The notes: generated by a model not told the origin, from the sequence alone. A DNA stretch of 64,000 bases from Micromonospora sp. C31 (GCF_018070575.1 NZ_JAGPXN010000016.1:86105-150104); one strand, 5' to 3'. Positions 48,715-57,948 are shown, counted from the stretch's first letter. Numbers and translations: made by a program.

Positions 48715-50192
48715 GCCGGCGGCTGGTGGTGCTGGACGTGGTGGGGCTGACCCCCCGCCTGCTGGCGCACATGCCCCGGCTGCGCGCGGTCGCCGACGCC
48801 GGCTTCCGCGCCGAGCTGGGCACGGTGCTGCCCGCGCTGACCTGCCCCGTGCAGTCGACCTTCCTCACCGGGGCGCTCCCGGCCGGGCACGGCATCGTCG
48901 GCAACGGGTGGTACTTCCGCGACCTCGGCGAGGTGCTGCTCTGGCGGCAGCACCACGCCCTGGTCGGCGGGGAGAAGCTGTGGCAGGCGGCCCGCCGGGT
49001 CGAGCCGGGCTGGACGGTCGCCAACGTCTGCTGGTGGTACGCGATGGGGGCCGACGTGGACTGGACGGTCACCCCCCGCCCCGTCTACCGCGCGGACGGG
49101 CGCAAGGAGCCGGACTGCTACACGGACCCGCCGGAGCTGCACGACGCCCTGACCGACCGGCTCGGCACCTTCCCGCTGTTCAGCTACTGGGGGCCGGGCG
49201 CCGGGCTGGCGTCGTCGGCGTGGATCTGCCGGGCCGCCGAGCTGATCCTCGCCGAACAGTCCCCGGACCTGACGCTGGTGTACGTCCCGCACCTCGACTA
49301 CGACCTGCAACGCCACGGCCCCTCGTCGCCCCGGGCGGCCGTGGCGGCGGCCGAGCTGGACGAGGTGCTCGGGCCGCTGCTGGACGCCGCCCGCGCCCGG
49401 GACGCCACCGTGGTGGTGCTCTCCGAGTACGGCATCACCGACGTGTCCCGCCCGGTCGACGTCAACCGGGCGCTGCGCGCCGAGGGGCTGCTGCGGGTGC
49501 ACACCCAGGCCGGCATGGAGTATCTCGACCCGTGGACCTCGCGGGCCTTCGCGGTGGCCGACCACCAGGTGGCGCACGTCTACGTCCGCGACCCGGCCGA
49601 CGTGCCGGCGGTGGCGGCGCTCTGCGCCGGGCTGCCGGGGGTGGCCGAGGTGCTCGACGCCGACGGGCGGGCCGCGTACGGGCTGGACCACCCACGCGCC
49701 GGGGAGCTGGTCCTCGTCGCCGAGCCGGACGCCTGGTTCACCTACTACTACTGGCTCGACGACGCCCGCGCGCCCGACTTCGCCCGGCTGGTGGAGATCC
49801 ATCGCAAGCCGGGTTACGACCCCGCCGAACTCTTCTTCGACCCGGCCGCACCGTCGGCGGCGAAGCGGCGGGCCGCCGTGGCGCTGGCCCGCAGGAAGCT
49901 CGGGATGCGCTACCTGATGAGCGTGGTGGGGCTGGACGCCGGTGCCCGGGCGGTCAGGGGGTCGCACGGGCGGCTGCCCGCCGACCCGGCCGACGGGCCG
50001 GTGCTGCTCTGCTCCGATGCGTCCGCCGCCCGGGGGCGGGTCGCCGCGACCGAGGTCAAGGCGCTGCTGCTGGAGCTGGCGGGGCTGGCGTCGCCGGCCT
50101 CCGACGCGGTCGCGCCGCCGCGCCGGGGCGGGCCGCCGCCGGCCGTGCCGTCCGCCCCGGCGGCGACCGGGCGAACGGGGGAGGGGCCGTGA
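48711..50192 (+). CDS. eboF: EboF-like nucleotide pyrophosphatase/phosphodiesterase
   Basis: A 493-aa alkaline-phosphatase-superfamily enzyme. VLDVVGLTP gives the first metal Asp. LPALTCPVQSTFLTGALPAGHGIVGNGWY is the NPP-type nucleophile segment (Thr44). YVPHLDYDLQRHGP and VVLSEYGITDVSRPVDVNR supply further Asp/His ligands. No signal peptide is seen, so it acts in the cytoplasm. It probably cleaves a phosphodiester or pyrophosphate in a cluster intermediate. GTG 48711 overlaps the EboE stop. Confidence 0.88.
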   Translation: MSRRLVVLDVVGLTPRLLAHMPRLRAVADAGFRAELGTVLPALTCPVQSTFLTGALPAGHGIVGNGWYFRDLGEVLLWRQHHALVGGEKLWQAARRVEPGWTVANVCWWYAMGADVDWTVTPRPVYRADGRKEPDCYTDPPELHDALTDRLGTFPLFSYWGPGAGLASSAWICRAAELILAEQSPDLTLVYVPHLDYDLQRHGPSSPRAAVAAAELDEVLGPLLDAARARDATVVVLSEYGITDVSRPVDVNRALRAEGLLRVHTQAGMEYLDPWTSRAFAVADHQVAHVYVRDPADVPAVAALCAGLPGVAEVLDADGRAAYGLDHPRAGELVLVAEPDAWFTYYYWLDDARAPDFARLVEIHRKPGYDPAELFFDPAAPSAAKRRAAVALARRKLGMRYLMSVVGLDAGARAVRGSHGRLPADPADGPVLLCSDASAARGRVAATEVKALLLELAGLASPASDAVAPPRRGGPPPAVPSAPAATGRTGEGP

Positions 50193-51253
50193 CCGTCGCC
50201 GTCGCCCCGACCGACACGAGCGGGCTGCGGGCCCGCTTCGACGCGGCGCTCGCCGCGTTCCTCGACCGGCAGGGCCGGGACTGGCCGGACGGTGCGCCCC
50301 GGGGCGTCTTCACCGCGCTGCACCGGTTCGTGCTGGCCGGCAAGCGGCTGCGCCCGCTCTTCTGCTACTGGGGCTGGCGGGGCGCGGGCGGCGCCGACGG
50401 CGCGCCGATCGTGGCGGCCGCCGCCGCGCTGGAGCTGTTCCACGCGTTCGCGCTGATCCACGACGACATCCTCGACGGCAGCGACCGTCGCCGGGGCGGA
50501 CCGTCGGTGCACCGGCTCTTCGCCGACCTGCACGCCCGCTCGTCCTGGCGCGGCGACCCCGAGGCGTACGGGCGCGACACCGCGCTGCTCTGCGGCGACC
50601 TCTGCGCCGCCTGGTCGGATCAGATGTTCCACGAGTGTGGCCTGGACGTGGGCCGGGTGCACCGGGGGTACGCGGTCTTCGCGTTGATGCGTACCGAGGT
50701 CATCGCGGGGGAGTACCTGGACCTGGTCTCGGGGGTGGGCGACGGTTCGGTGGCGAGCGCGTTGACCGTGGTCCGGATGAAGGCGGCCCGCTACACGGTC
50801 ACCCGGCCGTTGCAGATCGGCGCGACGCTGGCCGGGGCCGGGCCGGAGCGGGTCGCCGCGCTGGCCGAGTTCGGCGACCCGCTGGGCGACGCGTTCCAGT
50901 TGCGCGACGACGTGCTGGGGATCTTCGGCGACCCGACGGTCACCGGCAAGTCGGTCCTGGACGACCTGCGGGAGGGCAAGCCGACGGTGATGATGGCGCT
51001 GGCCCGCGGCGCCGCGGACCGGGCACAGGCCGCGCGGCTGCGGGAGCTGTTCGGCAATCCGGCGCTGGACGGCGACGGCGCCGCCGAGCTGCGGAAGATC
51101 ATCGAGGGCACCGGGGCCCGCGCGCGGATCGAGGGAATGATCCGGGTACGGGCCGAGGCCGCGCTGGCGGCCCTGTCGTCGGCCCCGGTGACCGCCGAGG
51201 CCCGGGCCGCCCTGACCGAACTCGCCGCCCGGGCCGTCGACCGCCCCCGCTGA
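50189..51253 (+). CDS. Polyprenyl diphosphate synthase
   Basis: A 354-aa trans-isoprenyl diphosphate synthase (GGPP/FPP type) that would supply the donor for the UbiA-type enzyme in the same cluster. The first Asp-rich motif is DDILD (D92, D93) in LIHDDILDGSDRRRGGPSVH. The second is LRDDVLGIFGD (D240, D241). Chain length cannot be judged reliably, but residues before the first motif are bulky (ELFHAFAL), suggesting a short to medium product. GTG 50189 overlaps the EboF stop. It is the last gene of the cluster. Confidence 0.92.
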   Translation: MTVAVAPTDTSGLRARFDAALAAFLDRQGRDWPDGAPRGVFTALHRFVLAGKRLRPLFCYWGWRGAGGADGAPIVAAAAALELFHAFALIHDDILDGSDRRRGGPSVHRLFADLHARSSWRGDPEAYGRDTALLCGDLCAAWSDQMFHECGLDVGRVHRGYAVFALMRTEVIAGEYLDLVSGVGDGSVASALTVVRMKAARYTVTRPLQIGATLAGAGPERVAALAEFGDPLGDAFQLRDDVLGIFGDPTVTGKSVLDDLREGKPTVMMALARGAADRAQAARLRELFGNPALDGDGAAELRKIIEGTGARARIEGMIRVRAEAALAALSSAPVTAEARAALTELAARAVDRPR

Positions 51254-51564
51254 GTCGTCCCGTACCGGCCGCGACTTTCGGCGAGATCGACAAAAGTTAG
51301 CGCCGATTCGGCGGAAGGTATGGACACATCGATGTGCGCCGCTTAATGTCGGGCCCATCACGAATCTGTTTCGTCGAGGCGGACCGGCGGCGCGGGAACC
51401 CATCGACTGGTGACCTCCGACCGACCGGGTCCGCCCCGTCGCTCCCAGGTCACGGCCGGCCGGGCACGGCACCCGGCAGGCCGAGCACCCCCCCCGCTAC
51501 GGCATCCGGCGCGACGGCGCGCGCCCGCCCTGGCAGTCACTCGTCAGGAAGGGACGGCACACCC
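51254..51564. promoter_or_regulatory. Promoter region of the secreted dehydrogenase gene
   Basis: 311 bp with no gene. The shared 41-bp motif occupies 51289-51329. A ribosome-binding-like AGGAAGGG is near 51546-51553, before ATG 51565. Confidence 0.6.
51289..51329 (+). promoter_or_regulatory. Shared 41-bp promoter motif, copy 2
   Basis: Begins GACAAAAGTT and ends TGGACACAT; 33 of 41 bases match 35612-35652 upstream of the ROK gene. It suggests common control of the sugar importer and this secreted enzyme. Confidence 0.7.
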
Positions 51565-54429
51565 ATGTCCACCCAGGACGCCCCCACCCACCGGCTCCGA
51601 CGACGGCTCTGCGCCGCCTCGGCGCTGCTCCTGGCCGCCACCGCCGGCACGGTCGCCCTCGGCACCGGCCCGGCCGCGCTGGGCGGCCCCACCCCGGCCC
51701 AGGCCCACCCCATCGTCGGCACCGACTTCCAGCAGGTCACCCTCGCCAAGGGCGTCGCGGAGGTCGGCGAGCCCATGACGATCACGGTGCTGCCGGACCG
51801 GTCGGTCCTGCACACCGCCCGCAACGGCACCGTCCGCCGTACGGACTCCGCCGGCACCACCTCCGTGATCGGCACCGTGCCGGTCTACACCCACGACGAG
51901 GAGGGGTTGCAGGGCATCGCGGCCGACCCGGGCTTCGCCACCAACCGGCACATCTACCTCTACTACGCCCCGCCGCTGGCCACCCCGTCCGGCGACGCCC
52001 CGGCGACCGGCAGCGACTTCTCGGCCTGGCAGGGCGTCAACCGGCTCTCCCGGTTCACCCTGAACGCCGACTTCACGATGAACACCGGCAGCAGGGTCGA
52101 CATCCTCGACGTGCCCGCCGACCGGGGCATCTGCTGCCACGTCGGCGGCGACATCGACTTCGACGCCGCCGGCAACCTCTACCTCTCCACCGGCGACGAC
52201 ACCAACCCGTTTGACTCGGCCGGGTACGCGCCCATCGACGAGCGCACCAACCGCAACCCCGCGTACGACGCGCAGCGCACCGCGGCCAACACCAACGACC
52301 TGCGCGGCAAGATCCTGCGGATCAAGGTGAACGCCAACGGCACGTACTCGATCCCGGCCGGCAACATGTTCGTCGACTCGGACACGCGGACCCGCCCCGA
52401 GATCTACGCGATGGGCTTCCGCAACCCGTTCCGGATGAGCGTCGACCGGGCCACCGGCATCGTCTACGTCGGCGACTACGGCCCGGACGCCGGCACCACC
52501 GGCGCCCGGGGCCCGAGCGGCCAGGTCGAGTTCAACCGGGTCACCGGTCCCGGCAACTACGGCTGGCCGTACTGCACCGGCACCAACACCGCCACCGAGA
52601 CGTACGCCGAGTGGGACTTCGCCGCCGGAACCGCCGGGGCGAAGTTCAACTGCTCCGGTGGGCCGACCAACAACTCGTTCCGCAACACCGGCCTGCCCAC
52701 CCTGCCCGGGGCCAAGCCGGCCTGGATCCGGTACGCCGGCGACGCCGGCACCCCGCCCGAGTTCGGCGGCGGCTCCGAGTCGCCGATGGCCGGCCCCGTC
52801 TACCGCTACGACGCCGCGCTGAACTCCACCACCAAGTTCCCGCAGTCCTTCGACGGGCAGTTCTTCGCCGGCGAACTCGGCCGGGGCTGGGTCAAGCCGA
52901 TCCACCTCAACGCCGACGGCTCCCCGGGCGGCATCGACACGTTCCCGTGGAACGGCAAGCAGATCATGGACATGGCGTTCGGGCCCGAGGGGGCGCTCTA
53001 CATCCTCGACTACGGCACCGGCTACTTCAACGGCGACGCCAACTCGGCGCTCTACCGCTACGACTACATCGCCGGCGGCAACCGGGCCCCGACCGCCGTC
53101 GCCGCGGCCGACAAGACCTCCGGCACGGCCCCGCTGACCGTGAACTTCTCCTCGGCCGGGTCGACCGACCCGGAGGGCGGCGCCCTGACGTACTCCTGGG
53201 CCTTCGGCGACGGCACCAGCTCGACGGCGGCCAACCCCAGCAAGACGTACACCGCCAACGGCACCTACCGGGTCACGCTGACCGTACGCGACCCCCAGGG
53301 CGCCACCGGCACGGCGAACGTGCAGATCGGCGTCGGCAACACCGCGCCCACGGTCACCATCAACAGCCCGGCCAACGGCCGACTGTTCAGCTACGGCGAC
53401 ACCGTGCCGTTCAGCATCACCGTGACCGACCCGGAGGACGGCGCCATCGACTGCACCAAGGTCAAGATGACGTACGTGCTGGGCCACGACAACCACGGCC
53501 ACCAGATCACCTCGAAGAACGGCTGCTCGGGCTCGATCACCATCCCGGTCGACGGCGAACACGACGACGCGGCGAACATCTTCGCCATCTTCGACGCCGA
53601 GTACACCGACGCCGGCGGGCTGACCACGCACAAGCAGCACACCCTCCAGCCGCGCAAGCGTCAGGCGGAGCACTTCAAGACCTCCTCCGGCGTCGGGACC
53701 TTCGACAAGGCCACCGCCGAGGGCGGCAGGACCGTCGGCGACATCCACAACGGCGACTGGATCGCGTTCGAGCCGTACCGCATCGACAACGCGACCTCGT
53801 TCAGCGCCCGGGTCTCCTCGGCCGGCGCCGGCGGCACCCTCCAGGTGCGGGCCGGTTCGCCCACCGGCACCGTGCTCGGCTCCGCGACCGTCCCGGTCAC
53901 CGGCGCCTGGGACACGTTCACCACGGTCAGCGGCAGCATCTCCGGGGCACCGGCCAGCACCGGCACGCTCTACCTCACGTTCGCCGGCACGGGCACCGGC
54001 GCGCTCTACGACGTGGACACGTTCGCCTTCACCACCGGCGCGGCGGTCCGCACCGGCCCCGTCGTCGGGCTCGGCGGCAAGTGCCTGGACGTACGCAACG
54101 CGGCCACGGCCGACGGCACCCAGATCCAGATCCACGGCTGCAACGGCACCGCCGCGCAGACGTGGACGGTGACGCCGAACTCGACCGTGAAGGCGCTGGG
54201 CAAGTGCCTGGACATCTCCGGCGGCGGGTCCGCCGACGGCACGAAGATCCAGCTGTACGGCTGCAACGGCACGGGCGCGCAGAACTGGTCCGCCCAGGCG
54301 GACGGCACCCTGAAGAACCCGCAGACCGGCAAGTGCCTGGACGTCTCCGGCAACACCGCCGCCGACGGTCAGCCCGTGCACCTGTGGACCTGCCACACCG
54401 GCGCCAACCAGAAGTGGGCCCTGCCCTGA
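51565..54429 (+). CDS. Secreted glucose/sorbosone dehydrogenase-type protein with PKD, CBM6 and ricin domains
   Basis: A 954-aa secreted protein with a signal peptide ending near residue 49 (PAQA-HP). Residues about 50-500 are a six-bladed GSDH domain (EEGLQGIAADPGFATNRHIYLYY, YAMGFRNPFRMSVD, VGDYGPDAG) that in relatives uses PQQ to oxidise aldoses. A PKD domain (505-590, YSWAFGDGTSS) follows, then an Ig-like region, a CBM6 (about 700-830, QAEHFKTSSG) and a ricin-type lectin (835-954) with three QxW motifs (AQTW, AQNW, NQKW). It likely oxidises or binds polysaccharide outside the cell. ATG 51565 is chosen for the signal peptide. Confidence 0.9.
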   Translation: MSTQDAPTHRLRRRLCAASALLLAATAGTVALGTGPAALGGPTPAQAHPIVGTDFQQVTLAKGVAEVGEPMTITVLPDRSVLHTARNGTVRRTDSAGTTSVIGTVPVYTHDEEGLQGIAADPGFATNRHIYLYYAPPLATPSGDAPATGSDFSAWQGVNRLSRFTLNADFTMNTGSRVDILDVPADRGICCHVGGDIDFDAAGNLYLSTGDDTNPFDSAGYAPIDERTNRNPAYDAQRTAANTNDLRGKILRIKVNANGTYSIPAGNMFVDSDTRTRPEIYAMGFRNPFRMSVDRATGIVYVGDYGPDAGTTGARGPSGQVEFNRVTGPGNYGWPYCTGTNTATETYAEWDFAAGTAGAKFNCSGGPTNNSFRNTGLPTLPGAKPAWIRYAGDAGTPPEFGGGSESPMAGPVYRYDAALNSTTKFPQSFDGQFFAGELGRGWVKPIHLNADGSPGGIDTFPWNGKQIMDMAFGPEGALYILDYGTGYFNGDANSALYRYDYIAGGNRAPTAVAAADKTSGTAPLTVNFSSAGSTDPEGGALTYSWAFGDGTSSTAANPSKTYTANGTYRVTLTVRDPQGATGTANVQIGVGNTAPTVTINSPANGRLFSYGDTVPFSITVTDPEDGAIDCTKVKMTYVLGHDNHGHQITSKNGCSGSITIPVDGEHDDAANIFAIFDAEYTDAGGLTTHKQHTLQPRKRQAEHFKTSSGVGTFDKATAEGGRTVGDIHNGDWIAFEPYRIDNATSFSARVSSAGAGGTLQVRAGSPTGTVLGSATVPVTGAWDTFTTVSGSISGAPASTGTLYLTFAGTGTGALYDVDTFAFTTGAAVRTGPVVGLGGKCLDVRNAATADGTQIQIHGCNGTAAQTWTVTPNSTVKALGKCLDISGGGSADGTKIQLYGCNGTGAQNWSAQADGTLKNPQTGKCLDVSGNTAADGQPVHLWTCHTGANQKWALP

Positions 54430-54433
54430 TCTG

Positions 54434-54488
54434 AAGGAAGGGCCCCTTCCTATACACCAGGCGTTAACAGGGGGCCCTTCCTTACACC
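54434..54488. repeat. GGGCCC palindromic repeat element, copy C
   Basis: Pair of palindromes (AAGGAAGGGCCCCTTCC and AACAGGGGGCCCTTCCTTACAC) with the same spacing as copies A and B. It fills the whole 75-nt gap between the two secreted-protein genes. Confidence 0.85.
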
Positions 54489-54504
54489 TCGTTGGGAGAG
54501 CGAC

Positions 54505-56622
54505 ATGCCCAGACTCCTCCGACCCCTGCTCGGCGCGGCCACCGCCGTCCTCGCCGTCCTCGCCTGCACCACCCCGGCAACCTCGGCCCCTTCGGCCAGC
54601 GCCGCCGACGCCCCGTACGACGTGCTGGTCTTCTCCAAGACGGCCGGCTTCCGGCACGACTCGATCGCGGTCGGCACCCAGGCGATCCGCGACCTCGGCG
54701 CCGCCAACAACTTCACCGTCACCGCCACCGAGGACGCCACCCAGTTCACCACCGCCAACCTGTCCCGCTACGAGGCGGTGGTCTTCCTCAACACCACCGG
54801 CGACGTGCTCGACGGCGCCCAGCAGAGCGCCTTCGAGTCGTACATCGGCGCGGGCGGCGGCTTCGTCGGCGTGCACGCCGCCGCCGACACCGAGTACGGC
54901 TGGTCGTTCTACGGCAACCTGGTCGGGGCGTACTTCGCCTCACACCCGCACATCCAGCAGGCGAACGTCAAGGCGGAGAACCGGGCGCACGCGGCGACCG
55001 CGCACCTGCCGCAGACCTGGACCCGCACCGACGAGTGGTACAACTACCAGACCAACGCCCGCTCCACCGCCCGGGTGCTGGCCACCCTCGACGAGTCGTC
55101 CTACACGGGCGGTTCGATGGGGGCCGACCACCCGCACTCCTGGTGCAAGACCTACAGCGGGGGCCGCTCCTTCTACACCGGCGGCGGGCACACCCAGGCG
55201 TCGTACGCCGAGCCGGCCTTCCGCGCCCACCTGCTCGGCGGCATCCGGTACGCGGCCGGCCGGGCCAAGGCCGACTGCCGGCCCGAGACCGGCTACACGG
55301 CGCTCTACAACGGCTCCACCAGCGGCTGGTCCCAGGCCGGGCCGGGCAGCTTCAGCAACGCCGACGCCACCCTGACGTCGGTCGGCGGCATGGGCCTGTA
55401 CTGGTACAGCGCGAAGCAGTTCACCAACTACTCGCTCAAGCTGGACTGGCGGCTCGCCGGGGACGACAACTCCGGCGTCTTCATCGGCTTCCCGCCGTCG
55501 AGCGACCCCTGGTCGGCGGTGAACAGCGGCTACGAGGTCCAGATCGACGCCACCGACGCGGCCGACCGCACCACCGGGGCCGTCTACACCTTCAAGTCCG
55601 CCGACATCGCCGCCCGGGACGCGGCGCTGAACCCGCCGGGGGAGTGGAACACCTACGAGCTGCTCGTCGAGGGCGAGCGCCTCCAGGTCTTCCTGAACGG
55701 CGTGCGGATCAACGACTTCACCAACACCGACCCGGCCCGCTCGCTCGCCGGCCACATCGGGCTGCAGAACCACGGCACCGGCGACGACGCCTCGTTCCGC
55801 AACATCCGGATCAAGGAACTCGGCGTGAACCCGCCGGGCGGGAACACCACCGTCCAGGCGGAGGCGTTCAGCTCGGCGGCCGGGGTCGCCCCGTTCACCA
55901 AGGCCGGCGCGAACGGTGGCCAGACCCTCGGGCACATCGACCCGGGCGACTGGGCCGCGTACGCCGGGGTCGACCTGAGCGGGGTGACGTCGCTGCGGGC
56001 GCGGGTCGTCTCCGGTGGGCCGGGCGGCACCCTCCAGGTGCGTACCGGATCGACGACCGGCACCGTGCTCGGCTCGGTCGCCGTGCCGAACACGGGCGGC
56101 TGGAACACCTTCGCCGACGTCACGACCACCCTGTCCGGGGTGCCGTCCGGCACCCGGGACCTCTACCTGACCTTCACCGGCTCGGGCACGGGGCTCTTCG
56201 ACGTGGACGACTTCACCCTGGTCAGGACCGGTGGCAGCGGCGGCGTCGGACCGATCCGGGGCCTGGCCGGCAAGTGCCTGGACGTGCGCAACGGCGCCAC
56301 GGCCGACGGCACCCAGATCCAGATCCAGACCTGCAACGGCTCCGCCGCGCAGACGTGGACGGTGACGCCGAACTCGACGGTGAAGGCGCTGGGCAAGTGC
56401 CTGGACATCTCCGGCGGCGCGTCAGCCGACGGCACGAAGATCCAGTTGTGGACGTGCAACGGCACCGGTGCGCAGAACTGGTCGGCGCAGGCGGACGGGA
56501 CGCTGAGGAACCCGCAGACCGGCAAGTGCCTGGACGTCTCGGGCAACAACCCGGCCGACGGTCAGGCCGTGCACCTGTGGACCTGCCACACCGGTGCCAA
56601 CCAGAAGTGGACCCTGCCCTGA
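54505..56622 (+). CDS. Secreted ThuA-DUF1080 protein with CBM6 and ricin domains
   Basis: A 705-aa secreted protein with a signal peptide of about 33 residues. A ThuA-like trehalose-utilisation domain (36-255, VLVFSKTAGFRHDSIAVG, GFVGVHAAADTEYGWSFYG) comes first. Then comes a DUF1080 / 3-keto-disaccharide hydrolase domain (262-445, YTALYNGSTSGWSQAG), a CBM6 (449-575) and a ricin lectin (580-705) nearly identical to that of the preceding protein. DUF1080 proteins act on 3-keto-glycosides, fitting the Gfo/Idh-type oxidoreductase and TIM barrel nearby. ATG 54505 follows GGGAGAG. Confidence 0.92.
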   Translation: MPRLLRPLLGAATAVLAVLACTTPATSAPSASAADAPYDVLVFSKTAGFRHDSIAVGTQAIRDLGAANNFTVTATEDATQFTTANLSRYEAVVFLNTTGDVLDGAQQSAFESYIGAGGGFVGVHAAADTEYGWSFYGNLVGAYFASHPHIQQANVKAENRAHAATAHLPQTWTRTDEWYNYQTNARSTARVLATLDESSYTGGSMGADHPHSWCKTYSGGRSFYTGGGHTQASYAEPAFRAHLLGGIRYAAGRAKADCRPETGYTALYNGSTSGWSQAGPGSFSNADATLTSVGGMGLYWYSAKQFTNYSLKLDWRLAGDDNSGVFIGFPPSSDPWSAVNSGYEVQIDATDAADRTTGAVYTFKSADIAARDAALNPPGEWNTYELLVEGERLQVFLNGVRINDFTNTDPARSLAGHIGLQNHGTGDDASFRNIRIKELGVNPPGGNTTVQAEAFSSAAGVAPFTKAGANGGQTLGHIDPGDWAAYAGVDLSGVTSLRARVVSGGPGGTLQVRTGSTTGTVLGSVAVPNTGGWNTFADVTTTLSGVPSGTRDLYLTFTGSGTGLFDVDDFTLVRTGGSGGVGPIRGLAGKCLDVRNGATADGTQIQIQTCNGSAAQTWTVTPNSTVKALGKCLDISGGASADGTKIQLWTCNGTGAQNWSAQADGTLRNPQTGKCLDVSGNNPADGQAVHLWTCHTGANQKWTLP

Positions 56623-56640
56623 TCCGCTGACCCTGGCGTT

Positions 56641-56714
56641 CCTCCCCGCGATCCCGTGGTCCGCGCCGGCACGGTGTGCGGACCGGGGCGGACAACCGCG
56701 GGATCGCGGGGAGG
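56641..56714. terminator. Large compound terminator hairpin
   Basis: Perfect 16-bp outer stem CCTCCCCGCGATCCCG/CGGGATCGCGGGGAGG (56641-56656, 56699-56714) enclosing an inner GGTCCGC/GCGGACC stem, 19 nt after the preceding stop. The remaining intergenic bases up to 56930 show no other feature. Confidence 0.8.
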
Positions 56715-56930
56715 ACGAGGGCTTTCGTGGGGTGCCCCGGCGGTCCTAGAGTGGGGTCGGCGACCGTGGCGGTTGCCGGTGACCGGCGGGAGGCGCAACC
56801 CGGCCGGTTCCAGGTGCGCACGCGCACCCACCGGTGCTCCGCCGTGGCCCGCCGCCGCACCGCCCCGGCCGGTCACCCTCGCCCCGGTCACGCACCCACG
56901 GAATCCCCATCAGCACAGGGGAGAAGCACC

Positions 56931-57938
56931 ATGGCGCGACCCATCACGCTCTTCACCGGCCAGTGGGCCGATCTTCCGTTCGACGAGGTCTGCCGGCTCG
57001 CCTCCGAGTGGGGCTACGACGGGCTGGAGATCGCCTGCTGGGGCGACCACTTCGAGGTCGACCGGGCGCTCGCGGACGACTCGTACGTCGAGCGGAAGCG
57101 GGAGACCCTGGCGAAGCACAACCTGAAGGTCTTCGCGATCTCCAACCACCTGGTCGGCCAGGCCGTCTGCGACCATCCGATCGACGAGCGGCACCAGGGC
57201 ATCCTGCCCGCGCGGATCTGGGGTGACGGCGAACCCGAAGGCGTACGCCGCCGCGCCGCCGAGGAGGTCAAGGACACCGCGCGGGCGGCGGCGAAGCTGG
57301 GGGTGGACACCGTCGTCGGCTTCACCGGCTCGTCGATCTGGCACACGCTGGCGATGTTCCCGCCGGTGCCGCCGTCGATGATCGAGCGCGGCTACCAGGA
57401 CTTCGCCGACCGGTGGAACCCGATCCTGGACGTCTTCGACGAGGTGGGGGTGCGCTTCGCCCACGAGGTGCACCCGAGCGAGATCGCGTACGACTACTGG
57501 ACGACGAAGCGGGCACTGGAGGCGGTCGGGCACCGGCCCGCGTTCGGGCTGAACTGGGACCCGTCGCACTTCGTCTGGCAGGAGCTGGACCCGGTGAACT
57601 TCATCTTCGACTTCGCCGACCGGATCTACCACGTCGACTGCAAGGACGCGAAGGTGCGTACGGGGGACGGACGGCGGGGCCGGCTCGCCTCGCACCTGCC
57701 GTGGGCGGACATGCGGCGCGGCTGGGACTTCGTCTCCACCGGCCACGGCGACGTGCCCTGGGAGGACTGCTTCCGGGCCCTGAACGCGATCGGCTACGCC
57801 GGCCCGATCTCGATCGAGTGGGAGGACGCCGGGATGGATCGCCTCGTCGGCGCCCCGGAGGCGTTGCAGTTCGTCCGCCGGCTCGCCTTCGACGCCCCCG
57901 CCGCGGCCTTCGACGCCGCCTTCAGCAGCAAGGACTGA
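56931..57938 (+). CDS. TIM-barrel sugar-phosphate isomerase/epimerase family protein
   Basis: A 335-aa xylose-isomerase-like barrel. MARPITLFTGQWADLPFDEVCRLASEWGYDGLEIACWGDHF opens the fold. Metal-binding segments are visible: FAHEVHPSEIAYD (Glu), NWDPSHFVWQ (Asp, His), YHVDCKDAKV and IEWEDAGMD (Glu). Homologues often accompany ThuA, DUF1080 and Gfo/Idh/MocA genes in keto-sugar breakdown. ATG 56931 follows GGGGAGAAG; the upstream frame is not coding. It has its own position after a terminator, so it may carry its own promoter. Confidence 0.9.
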   Translation: MARPITLFTGQWADLPFDEVCRLASEWGYDGLEIACWGDHFEVDRALADDSYVERKRETLAKHNLKVFAISNHLVGQAVCDHPIDERHQGILPARIWGDGEPEGVRRRAAEEVKDTARAAAKLGVDTVVGFTGSSIWHTLAMFPPVPPSMIERGYQDFADRWNPILDVFDEVGVRFAHEVHPSEIAYDYWTTKRALEAVGHRPAFGLNWDPSHFVWQELDPVNFIFDFADRIYHVDCKDAKVRTGDGRRGRLASHLPWADMRRGWDFVSTGHGDVPWEDCFRALNAIGYAGPISIEWEDAGMDRLVGAPEALQFVRRLAFDAPAAAFDAAFSSKD

Positions 57939-57948
57939 CCGGCTCCGG

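Noticed and set aside
42957..51253. Conventional polyketide, peptide or terpene gene cluster
   Set aside because: No PKS, NRPS or terpene cyclase domain is present. The prenyl synthase and UbiA gene are embedded in ebo-type genes.
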